From positions 46,318,348 to 46,382,347 of the forward strand of contig NC_054535.1 of the NCBI RefSeq assembly GCF_017654505.1: a stretch of DNA of 64,000 bases. Reading direction: 5' to 3'. Positions 48,118 to 58,855 of this stretch are shown piece by piece. The DNA comes from Polyodon spathula (Eukaryota; Chordata; Actinopteri; Acipenseriformes; Polyodontidae). The position numbers were made by a program, and so were the translations under genes. The notes under the pieces were generated by a model that had not been told where the DNA came from, ran no database searches, and saw nothing but the letters and a program-made list of their open reading frames with translations. Numbering within the stretch: the stretch's first letter is position 1; the number at the start of each line of letters is the position of its first letter.

Positions 48118-48121
48118 TTAA

Positions 48122-51108
48122 GTCTGTATGGCGGTAAAAACTAAATTGCAAGGTTGGCAACCCATCTTCCCATTATTCTACTTAATTCTGTTAAAACTGC
48201 TGTCCATAATATGTTGATTGTAATTGAATACCCCAAATCGTTAGTGGAAACAATGAAAGTAATGTCAGCTGTACCTGTTACAGTATGTCATTTTTTTTAC
48301 ACCAGCAAGTGCATAGCAACCAGTGACAACAGCATTTGTTAAATGAAGTGATAGAAGCAAATGTTGTTTTTCATAAATAACTTAAAGATGGCCGTGTTTA
48401 GATCCACTACTGATTAGATATAGTGAATAGACAACAGATTTTTACACATCATTTTAGTATTACTTTGACTTTTAAAATAAACAGCTATGATCATTTTCAG
48501 CTTCATCAATATAAAACATTCCCAGCAACTAGTAAGATTTTCCATTCTAAATCTACAATTTATTTTACAGCATGACCTGTCAGCTCTTTGACCAATCAGC
48601 CTGGCCACAGTAGAACAGACAAGCTACCTTACCCAAGGCCCAAGCCCTTTTTAAAATGACTTTTCGCTGTGTTCTATTTTACCTAGTCAGAACATTTTCT
48701 GAGCCCATATGATATGTAGTACATATCAACAGAGTGGTAAGAAGGTCTCAGTGGTTCACTAGTGACGTCATCCGATGATGTAGAAGCTGGAGATATGGCT
48801 ATAGCCACTGGATACTTCCTTGGGAAAAAAAAGAGATAGCATATGTGAATAAATGTTCGTTTTTAAACAAGCTCAGAAAGCTCGCATTGGCTAAGTGGGC
48901 TGTCTGTCTAGGCAGCTGGTTACAGACAGGCTGTGGCTCATCCAGAGCTCTGTCTCACCAAGAAGAATTTGGTTAAGTTCATTATGTGCAGTGAACAGGT
49001 GTGCTTTCTTGCTAAGGGGCGGTTAATCCTGTGGCGCTCCAGCCTCACAGTAAATAAAGCTCTTTAGGCTGGTCTCTGAAGCAGCTGTTGGGTGGATTAT
49101 CTAGTTTCTACAGCAGGGGGCTCTGCACAGCTCCTCAAGGAGCCAGGAAGCAAATGTGTGCACAGACACATTACCCTTCCAGTATTCTGCTTCATTCTTC
49201 TTCTACCTGTTGCACTTTTGTGTGTTACTTGTTTGCACTATAAAAGTGAGATACATGGATTGTGTTTCTAATGGTTTTAATAAATAATATACAGTTTATT
49301 GTAGTGGAGGCAGTTAGTTTTAACCATGTGTTGAAGCTAAAAAAAACTCAAAAAACAAAGATGATGACATTATCTTGATGACAGAATGTGGACCCTTTAT
49401 TAGGAAGTTATTATATTATTACAGTCCTATACTTATTCTTTTGAAAAACAACAGTGAGTCTACAAGATTCCTAATACTCCAGTTTAAACCAGTTAGTAAC
49501 ATTATAAATTACCTGGGCCAGAAATGCTATATTAGATCACTTTTGGATTTTTGTCTTTATTTCGAAATACTTCTCAAGAAATTTCAAATGCCTTAAATGT
49601 AAGCTATTTTATATTCCATTTTGATCATAAAAGTGTTAACAGTCTAATACAAATCTTATCAGTGTTTCTTGAGATATTTGGGGTTTTCTTCAAGATTGAC
49701 AAGCCTAGGACTATCAGCAATCAAACATGTTACTGTTTGTGTACTCGGGTAGTCACGTCTTTTGTTGGCGATTTCAGTGCACGTATCGCTGTTGTACTAG
49801 AATTTAAGATGCAGGCTATTTTTGAGAAGCAAGAAATTGTTTAAAAAGTGTGTCTTAAATTCAAAATAATACAGTATTTAAAAAAAACATACCAAAAAAT
49901 TGTAATAACAATAATAATTAACCTCAGTCCAAAGCCACAATAAATCTTATTAGCCGTCTACCTGCAGTCCTAGGGTAATGCAGGCATGCATAATGTGATT
50001 TAGCTTATACCTTTTGTGTAAGCATTTTTTATTTTGTCTATAGATATGTTTATATGTACAATAGTAATTTCAAAATGTAAAATAGTTCACGTCTATGTCT
50101 AAGTGTGTGCTGTAAACATGCCAAAGGGCCCTTTGGTTGGTTGTTTAATTTTTGTTTTTTCATAAGATTTCATAAATTATTTATTTTTATTACTTTTTTA
50201 AAATCCTCTTTTAACTCCTCAATTAGACGATAGAGTAGTTGCTAAGTAACTTGCGTTGGCCTAGAGCTTACTCACCTGTTCTGATCAGCTCAATTATCAG
50301 ATAAGTGTCACAATTAAAAAAAACAAAAAAACAAACAAACTTCAACCAACTGCAAAGTGGTATTTTAGTATTTTTTTTGCAGTTTGTGGGGCTATTAAAC
50401 TGATCTGAAGGCAATGCCTGCTGGACACAAAACAATACATAAAATTGAAATTGAACAATAACATCTAGTGAAAACACAACATAGACATCTTGCACTGGGA
50501 TGAAGTAGTTGAGTGTATAGAAAGACATGAACAAATAAATGTAGTAATGAGATAACCTCATTTTAGTGGAGACCTTAAAACCAGTCCAAACACTCAATTT
50601 ATGATTGCCCTTTCTTTTGGTGTTTTCTTTTAAATAAACCTCAAACTAACATCTGCTACAATACATCAACAGCATACATGCACTGTCTGCAGATATCTTC
50701 AGATAGATACATTTGACAATCTGAAACTGGAGAAATTGCCTGTTAGAACAATGTAATGATAAGTGTCAGAAACAGCATGAAAATAGCAGGTAGGCGAATG
50801 AACCACAGCAGGCTTCTGATTGGAAAACTTATAGAACATGATTATACCAGCAGGCCAATTGGGTGCTTGCTGTGTTTTGCCAATCAGAACAAAGCAATGA
50901 AAGCTCTACAGGTGTGTGTGTGGTGGGGGCATTGGTGAAGCAGGCTTGTGTTGCCAATTTGATATAATAAATCACATGTATTGTAATAGGTAGTATATTG
51001 ATGCTGGCTATCATTCCTACTGTCTTTTTGTATGGGTAAACCACAAAAGTGTTATGCATATATATATATATCTATCTATATATATCATATAATTATATAT
51101 ATATATAG

Positions 51109-51179
<71 letters not shown>

Positions 51180-52417
51180 TGTTGTTTGTCCAATTGTAAT
51201 TAAACTGTAAAATAACTTTCTTAGGGACAGGTTATAAGAGGAACAGAATCTGGGGGTATATGGAGGCACAATTTTTGTCTGTCTGTATTCTCCCTATTTA
51301 AATCACAAGTCAGTCCCTTATTCTCTGTCTGCATTTTTAGTTTTCCACCATCCTCCCCTCCTCCACTACACATAACTCCTCCACTGCAACTGCTGTTCCA
51401 CCTCGTGGATGTGAAGTCGCACTGGCCTCGTCCTGCACCAGGAGGGTTCTCCGTGAGCCAGAGGGGACTCCCAGCCAAATCTATCATAACTCTTTTGTTT
51501 TCCTATTCTCTCACCTCCAGGCCGATCTTTCTCCGTTCATGCAGCCCTTGCTCCTGTCCAGTTAAAGTAGTGTAGTTCCAACTGTCACAAACGTGGCCTC
51601 ATCGAGCTGGCTTTGCGACGGCTTCAGCCTGTTATTTGCTATACTGTGAAAGCATTTGTGCTGTCTCATGCAGTGTCAGTATCACTCAGCTGTCTCCTTG
51701 GTAACAGAGTGCGTAAACACACTTTGAAGCTGAAGCTGTGGCCATGACAGACCGGAGTGATCAGAGCCTGTGGTTCCTACTGTTTTATTTAATTGTTCTC
51801 GGCAGTTTTACTCATGAACAGGATTCTGGACATTTATCTTAGTAACCGAAACTCCAACAAAATATAAATTTCTTAAACAAAAATGTTACGTTAAATAGGT
51901 AAAAAAAAGGGTAACGTTTAATAGGTAATGCATGCGTTACGAATGCGACTTGTATAGGCTACTCGCGGAGATTGGCAATTTTCCAGCCAAATTTGTCTTG
52001 TTTTGAAGGCATCTTGCTGGTAAATACTGTCTTTGGTGGTCTACTTCTTTTGATTTATGAGGTCATCACCAGTACAGAACTTCAATCAACAAGACGCCCT
52101 GTATAGTATATCACATCCTCCCCCTGTCTTTTTTCTAGACCTCCAATAAAATTACAAATCACACAAACGTTATTTTTTATTTGTCACCAATTTCAGAACT
52201 GTACAATTTATACATGTATTTTTAAAGAATGTATCTGTGGACAGTTCTGGACAATTTAATTTTACACAACATTCTGAATACGTGTTTTTTTCCTGGACCT
52301 ACCGCATTTGATCTCATCAGATAAAAAAACTAAAATAAAAAATACAGGGGTTCCGGTAAACTGTGAAAAAAAACTAGCAAAGCATATAAATGAATACATA
52401 ATTTACAACATTACTGT

Positions 52418-52453
<36 letters not shown>

Positions 52454-52765
52454 ATGCGTAGCACTTATTTATGCTTTTGTAATAGATATTAAATCTTAAA
52501 TGTAAGAAAAACACAATTTGGCTTCTTCTTAATCAGCATTTTTACTATTTAGCCCTATTAAACTTTAGTACTGTAGTTTGTAGTAGAAGTTCCTAATGTT
52601 CTCTTCACTGCGTCACAAGGATGACTGAATCATGCAATTGTGCAGAAATCAGGAGCTGTGTATGATTGACTCTGCAAACATTTAAAATACATGCAGGTTA
52701 TCTGAGACAGAGACTCCGATTTGTGTCCCATCAGTAGTGGCACGTAGGGAATCTGGTTCCTAATG
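48122..52765. other. Intronic noncoding stretch, nothing firm recognised
   Basis: No coding domain recognised across 4.6 kb. A GC-richer patch at 51300-51740 has a minus-strand 88-codon frame without a known domain. A poly-T of about 31 bases lies at 52419-52449. Confidence 0.45.
51057..51177. repeat. (TA)n(GA)n compound microsatellite
   Basis: About 60 bases of imperfect (TA)n followed by 60 bases of pure (GA)n. Confidence 0.96.
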
Positions 52766-52769
52766 CCTA

Positions 52770-53190
52770 TTAAATGGCATGCATTGAAATTATTAAGCTC
52801 ACCGCTACCACCCCTGCGCTGACTCGGGACTGTCGAACACATGCTGTCCTCCGAAGGGAGTGCCATCAGCCAACCACTTTTTTCATACTGCGGACTCACC
52901 ACACAGCCACCCAGGACTAGGTGGACAATGCCGCTCTGGGTAGCTTATAGTCAAGCCCGCAGGCACCTGGCTAGACTACAGGGGTCACTAGTGTGTAGTG
53001 GTCCTAACCCCCCCACCCCGGGCAACGCTCAGCCAATTGTGCAGCGCCCCTTGGGAACTCCCGTCCACGGTCGGCTATAGAATATCCTGGACTCAAACTG
53101 GCGATGTCCAGGCTATAGGGTGCATCATGCACTCCATGCGGAGCACCTTTACTGGATATGCCACTCGACTACACCACTAGTAACCACTGA
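52770..53190 (-). mobile_element. SINE copy B (minus strand) with tRNA-like head
   Basis: The minus-strand 5' end near 53190 reads GTGGTGTAGTCGAGTGGCAT (A-box-like). About 70 bases on is AGTTTGAGTCC, a good pol III B box, so the head derives from a tRNA (Ser/Leu-like A box). The body shares several blocks with copy A at 42006-42372. The short plus-strand frames within it are incidental. Confidence 0.72.
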
Positions 53191-53354
53191 TACAAGGCTA
53201 CTAGTCCTAGCATGAAAAGTACTCTTGTCTGATGCAACATTAAAACAGAGAGCCAACAAAATAGTACAGTTTAGTTTAAACAGTATATATGCTGATTAAG
53301 GCCCTACTTCATTTGCAATATTGCAGAAATTGCGGATCCCACAATATTAGGCTT

Positions 53355-53845
53355 TGTGGCAATGTGCCTTGCCCTGTGTGTATTTTGTGTTATGCGTTGT
53401 ATGTGGTGTGTTAATGTTGGTGTACAGATGTTGGTGCGCGGGATATAAATGGGTCTAACAGGAGTGATTTAAAATATATAATTGTATTTAGACACAAGGA
53501 TGGCACGTGCAGATAAAAAGGGGTATTTGTATGTAAGCACAGGGAGGTGCACAAGTTAATTCATGTGCAGATGTACCGAGATTCTAAACTGAATGATTGA
53601 TTAACAATGGAGTCTCGGTACACCTGCATGAAAGATGTCGTGTTTCAGTCACTCGGGGTTGTGTGTTCAGTGAGTGGAGAACACGTGTGGAGAGGAGAAT
53701 TAAAAACTGAAAGAAAGTAAATACAACAATTCCTATTTTGTGCTGGAAGGACCAGCACGATACTTGTTTGTTTGTTTTGACTCACTGTGTTTGTTTGTCT
53801 ATTAGTGTTAGTCCATTTTGTTTGTTTATTTTGGCCCAAAGTGCC
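53355..53845 (+). repeat. LTR of the TGTGGC/TGTAGC family, plus strand
   Basis: Starts TGTGGCAATGTGCCTTGCCC and continues with TATTTTGTGTTATGCGTTG and ATGTGGTGTGTTAATG. This parallels the minus-strand LTR start at 20166 (TGTAGCGGGGTGCCCC, TAATTTTGTGTTTTATG, ATGTGGTGTGTATG). It ends around GGCCCAAAGTGCC, where an inverted relative begins after a short spacer. Confidence 0.65.
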
Positions 53846-53907
53846 GTGTTCTTTTCAAGTTCAATACCACAGTTCATTACACACACAGAAAATAAAAGGT
53901 TGAACAA

Positions 53908-54178
53908 TGCAGCAAATGGCACTTTGGGCCAAAATAAATAAACAAACAAAACAGACTAACACTAAACAAACTGGACAAATAGACGAAGGCGGTGAGTCAA
54001 AACAAACAAACAAACAAGTGTCAGGCTGGTCTTTCTAGTATGAAATAGAAATTGTTGTATTTACTTCTTTTAGTTTTTAATTCTCCTCTCCACACGAGTT
54101 CTCCACTCACTGAACACACAACCCCGAGTGAATGCAACACTGCATCTTAGACTAGATTGCTGATCAATCATTCAAATA
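53908..54178 (-). repeat. Partial LTR of the same family in inverted orientation
   Basis: Reverse complement of about 53590-53845, with matches such as GGCACTTTGGGCC, GAGTTCTCCACTCACTGAAC and ACACACAACCCCGAGTGA. The arms differ by small indels. A spacer of about 60 bases separates them. Confidence 0.78.
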
Positions 54179-54712
54179 TATTGTTGCTGTACCCCAAATG
54201 AGTGGCTCGGAAAAGCTGCAATTATTTATTTTGGGCAGTCTTGTTCTTAATCTGGTAAATTATTCAACTGTGTCACATGCTGTCATCAAGTGCCTCACCA
54301 ATTTTGATATAGACTTTAATAAGATGTCTTGGATAATAACAGACACTTGAGCATATAATCAGGTTCTACAGGGGCTACTTCCTAATTCGGTGCACGTAAC
54401 GTGCAATGCACACATTGTAAGTCTGGCTAGCAATCAGTGGCACATTCATTTTTTTAAAGTAGATAAATTCACTGCTGCAATCAAAAAAAAAAAAAAAAAA
54501 AAAAAAAACACTTCCCGGCTCGCAAATTGCGCTTCAAGGCTTTCTTTGCAGAAAAAAAGGGGCTTAGTCCTGACCAAGTGCCTCTGTGTCCAGAACCAGT
54601 AGTGACACGGTGAAATTCGTGGTTTGAAGCAGTTCTTTACCACGCTGAGTATGTAAGTCACTACCGTGAGTTAATTGAAAGTGAAATAGAGATTTCACCT
54701 GATACTCAAGTA
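54179..54712. other. Noncoding stretch with poly-A
   Basis: Contains a 24-base poly-A at 54484-54507 immediately before the sequence leading into the hAT fragment. No domain recognised. Confidence 0.4.
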
Positions 54713-55418
54713 ATGGACAGACTGATCTTGCTTTTAAATGAAATGAACTTGCCACTTGACATAGACTGCATTGCTCTTTATGTCAAACCATTTATGAAAA
54801 CCATCAAATCTTTCAAGATGTGTTCTGTTTCTATCCATCAATCGTATAACACTGTAATGGATTTGACACATTGGGCAGACTCCAATCCAAAAGAAAAGCA
54901 CAGTGAAGATGCAGAGCTAAATGTGTTTTTACAAGCAGTATTCAAGAAAACAGCAGACAAACTGAAGAAATACTACTGCAACACTGTGTGTTGTCAGACC
55001 AGCTCGACAAAGACTAAGGTTCACACAGCCCGGGCTGTCATTTATGAAAGCAGTTAGGGTATTTGATGAGAAACAAGTGAATACATTATCAGAGCAGGTG
55101 CCCCCACTGGAGGCAATCCCTATGTTTGGCCATGAAGCTAAAACACAGCTTGCCCCATACCAATCTTTTGCAAGTGAATGTAAGTTAAATGATCTTGGAG
55201 AGTTTTGGGATTCACCTGCAGTTTTACAGCATTTTCCAGAGTTAGCAGAGAAAGCAAAACGTTCGCTATCGATCTTGCCTAGTTCTGTGGATGCTGAGCA
55301 TGCAGTATCTCGGTACGGACAAGTCTTCACAAAGCAAAGACAGGGCATGAAGGAGACCAATGCAGCAGGGTGTGCTGCACTAACATTCAACACATGTAAA
55401 ATGAAAAGGTTAAAATGA
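54713..55418 (+). pseudogene. hAT-type transposase fragment with C-terminal dimerisation domain
   Basis: Two overlapping frames. 54713-55057 (LPLDIDCIALYVKPFMKTIK, ..LNVFLQAVFKKTADKLKKYY) looks like the region before the C-terminus. 55044-55418 continues FMKAVRVFDEKQVNTLSEQV and holds FWDSPAVLQHFPELAEKAKR, then SLSILPSSVDAEHAVSRYG and FTKQRQGMK..NAAGCAALTF. That is the hAT C-terminal dimerisation layout (W...P.LA..A...L.IP.SSA..ER.FS..G...T..R..L). One frameshift separates the parts. The catalytic N-terminal two thirds are absent. Confidence 0.65.
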
Positions 55419-57134
55419 CTGGACTTGATTTTTACAGCAGTTGTGTTAAGACTTTTAGGGCCCGATCTTCGATCTTCGCCCAATCCCCTTGCTAAATTTG
55501 TGCCTCACAAAAAAATAGTGCTTTGGCACAAAATGAGAGATATTCCAAAATGGCACAAAGCAGTTGTGCGACATTGGAATATAGCAGTTTTTTGAGCAAT
55601 TTGCAAATCTGTTTTTGCCTCGCAAACCCGTCTGCGCATTCACTACCAATATAGCAACTGCACACAACAGCCAAGCGAAAATGCAGAATGATGGACAGTC
55701 ACCATTAGTAATGTGACAAGCTGCTATTATTGGTGTTGCCACAGTATGTACCGATATGACAACAGACAAGACCACACAATATATCGTTGCCACATACATA
55801 CGGACCATTCAAATACACAACTGGCTCCATAGCTAGGCGCCAAGTTTTCAAATTAATGAACTGATAATGGCACTGTTTTATTGAATACGGACAGTATTGT
55901 ATCACAAGGAAATACTATATAGGTTTCTTTAAAGGCCAGCTGATCCGACATAGCTGTATGTTTTTGAAGCAATAAAAAAAAGGCTATGGATGCTGTCTTT
56001 TTTTTTTCTGAATGATTTTTTTTATATAAGTCGTGCTGTGACAAAGTCTACTGTGGTAGCACACTCTGATTTGTAAATGTAACAAGTTCATTCACCTGCA
56101 AAGTAAACATCAGTCAAGCATTTTTATATACTCAATACATAGAAATGTGTTATGTTATCCATTCTACTCACCCATTTGAACATCATGATTAAGCGCAGTT
56201 TGTAAGGTTTTGAGTGTCGCCGGAATGGATTTTTTTCGTTATGACATTTTTTTTGTAAGAATAATAATTAATTCTAAATACGATCCTAAAATGTTAATTG
56301 TAGCCTACTATGATTTCTCAATAAATGAACAGTCTCTGTACACTTAGCAACAATGACATTCAGCAGACTGGACAGCTGCATAAAAATGGCCAGAAATTAC
56401 AGTAACAGAACTGTTTATCTCGCCTCAGCTAACTTATGATTGGACTGCTGCAGAGAAAATACAGGTCTTTGATTGGTTGATCGTATCACCGGTCTGGCTT
56501 TAGGAAAACGTTAGCATGCCTTTCACAGCAAGAGTCGGTGTTTGGCTCTCCAAACTGCAGCTGCCCACCCCTCACCGGTAATGCACAGCAAACTATGGAA
56601 TAGCCAAATAAAGCAATGGACCACAAGATGGGTGTATGACATATTTATACAATTAATTTACAGATGTGTGGCAACACACAGCAAAGATAACAGGCAGGAC
56701 CCCCCTCCCCTCTTCATCCTTCTCTCAATCTACATTTCCATACTTTGATGGTATACGTTGGATGCCGATATGCCTGCTAAGCAGTGAAGAACACATATAA
56801 CTGTATATGTAAACACACTACTGCTGTCCATCATATCAATACAGTGATAAAACACATCACTGATCTGCCCATCCGGTGTGTGCTGTTACTCTGACACTAT
56901 TTGAGCCAACGGTGCTGTTATTGGAACTAGCGCATCACAATTATCGTGCAGATATTGGCATATTCAGACAAATTAGGGCTTTCACCCAATTCCAATTTGA
57001 TTGCGCTATGTGCATATTGAATGTCCACCTAGAATACATTTGCATCTCATGTTTCTAATTACCGATGTATTACCATATGCTAATATGACCGCATTAAAGG
57101 AACAGAAGGAAGGCAGTGTGCTGGACAGAGGTGA
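55419..57134. other. Noncoding stretch; possible Harbinger-like end at 55457
   Basis: At 55457 GGGCCCGATCTTCGATCTTC resembles the element-end-like GAGCCCGATATTCAAAAGG seen inward from 59127, but the flanks do not agree as a target duplication. Frames in 55455-55808 and 56542-57060 have no recognisable domain. Confidence 0.35.
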
Positions 57135-57870
57135 GTGCATGTTTCCACACTCATCTGTTGGGGAAAAAAGATGCTTATTGCTTATATGTTTTTGCCACAA
57201 ATTGACTATGGTGATGCAGTATATAGGTTTGCATCACCATCAACTTTAGATAAACTGGACTCGCTATATCATGCAGCATTGAGGTACAATACAAATACAA
57301 GATTTAATACTCATCATTGTATATTATACGATTTGGTAGGCTGGACTTCTTTGGCTTTACACAAGTTGAAGCAATGGTATATTCTGGTATATAGGTCTAT
57401 TCAATGTAAATTACCCTCTTATTTAAATGAATACCTTATAGCTTGCCATAGTAACCATGATCTCAGATCTCATTCTTTTTTTGCATTTTAAAATCCCAAA
57501 TGTGCGTACTGAGGCTGGTAAAGGATCCTTTGCTTATTATGCCCCATGGTCCTGGAATGAGTTCCAGTCCAAACTAAAGCTGCAGACCCAGATATCTTTA
57601 TTGCAAGTTAAGAGTAAACTGCATGATTTCGTGACTGAGAGTTGTAATTGTTTTAAATACAGTAGTTGACTACTTTTGTGTATTTAGTTTTAAATGTGAG
57701 TTATTGTTTTAAATGTGATTTGCCTGTGTCTTAATTGTATTTTATTGTGTATTTGTTCTTGTTGTCCGATTGACTTTCTGCTACCTGCTTGGCTAGGTCT
57801 CACTTGTAAAAGAGGTTTTAATCTCAATGTGACTACCTAGTTAAATAAAGGATAATAAATACATTATATA
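57135..57870 (+). mobile_element. Non-LTR retrotransposon 3' end (RT C-terminus and tail)
   Basis: FLPQIDYGDAVYRFASPSTL, DKLDSLYHAALRYNTNTRFN, THHCILYDLVGWTSLALHKL and LPSYLNEYL are the typical C-terminal region of fish LINE polyproteins. A second frame gives RTEAGKGSFAYYAPWSWNEF. The tail TGACTACCTAGTTAAATAAA followed by GGATAATAAATA is the characteristic 3' end. The 5' portion is missing, as usual for truncated LINE insertion. The exact clade is uncertain. Confidence 0.75.
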
Positions 57871-57876
57871 TATACG

Positions 57877-57951
<75 letters not shown>
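57868..57951. repeat. (TA)n microsatellite at a LINE tail
   Basis: TA run of about 80 bases starting at the end of the LINE tail. Confidence 0.95.
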
Positions 57952-57954
<3 letters not shown>

Positions 57955-58059
57955 GGAAGATATTGCATAGTCTGCAACCAGTTTGGGGTCATACAAGTAC
58001 TAATATATTTGTGCACAGTTTTTGCAAAGGCTTTGTTGGGTACACAAGCCATTGTCTAC

Positions 58060-58431
58060 AAAAGTATGACTACAAAAGATTTAGAAGTGAGTAGTTTTGA
58101 GATTTATGTTATACTGTAAATTTACAGTATAATCGTAAATCTCGAAAAACTAAAAAATCTTTTGTAGTCATTTTTGTATTACTTTAGTATAAATACATGT
58201 TAATTTGGATTCATATGTTGTTTTTTTCTGACTTTATGTGAACGAAAGGACACAAAAGCTCCTGTTTTCTCATTGGAAATAGTCATATTTCAAAATATCA
58301 CTGTCCTGGTCACAAAAGTAAAGTTTGTGGGGAATAATAGCCATTTTCTATACTTTTGAGGTATAAGCAATTAGGAAATAACACTTACTACCCAGGAACA
58401 AAAAAAAAAAAAAATGTTACACGGTGTTATC
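58060..58431. mobile_element. Foldback element, partial copy 1
   Basis: Contains the central palindrome GACTACAAAAGATTTAGAAG ... CTTTTGTAGTC (58070-58170, axis at CTGTAAATTTACAG) and one outer arm. The arm has GATATTTCAAAATATCAC-type sequence, AAAGTTTGTGGGGAATAATA, TATACTTTTGAGGTATAAGC and AACACTTACTACCCAGGAAC, then GTTACACGGTGTTATC. It matches the arms at 63470-63957. The opposite outer arm is missing and a Harbinger remnant starts next to it. No coding capacity. Confidence 0.82.
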
Positions 58432-58444
58432 TCCTCCGTTTGCT

Positions 58445-58855
58445 CTGGTACTGGGGAATTTAATATGTTCCTCAGCACATCGCAGCTACGAAGTTATGAA
58501 CCTGTCGAGGTGGCAGGACACAGCTGACTGGGTGATCCCCACTGTATCACCTGCTACCTTCTGGAAGGTCCCGGTAGCCAGGATACACATACAGACAGAC
58601 ACTACCATTTGCTCAGACAAGGCATGACTGTGCCAGGTCATCATGCAGCATGTGACATAGATGAGTCAGCATGTCTCGGTCGAGACGATACCTGGACACG
58701 ACTTGCTCATTGTTGAGCTCATCATATGTGTGCAGAGGCCAGTCCACCCTTTCAGCATATCTTCGCCTATGTCGGGGTTGCTGTTGCTGGGTGTGCCTTG
58801 CATCATTCACATACACATGTCGACGGACACGCTGCATGCTACCCACGTTTCCCAT
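58445..58855 (-). pseudogene. Harbinger (HARBI1-like) transposase, N-terminal remnant
   Basis: The minus-strand frame 58855-58613 carries WPLHTYDELNNEQVVSRYRL and DRDMLTHLCHMLHDDL, the layout of HARBI1-type nuclease N-termini (..L...EL...YR......L...L...L). After a frame change near 58610, LATGTFQKVAGDTVGITQS and AVSCHLDRFI form the conserved helix-turn-helix (LATG.FQ...GD..GI.QS.VS). The DDE catalytic domain that should follow is absent: the sequence meets the foldback element at 58431. Probably a dead gene. Confidence 0.72.

Noticed and set aside
54929..55483. 184-codon minus-strand frame
   Set aside because: It is antisense to the hAT transposase fragment on the plus strand, which has recognisable domain motifs; the minus frame has none.
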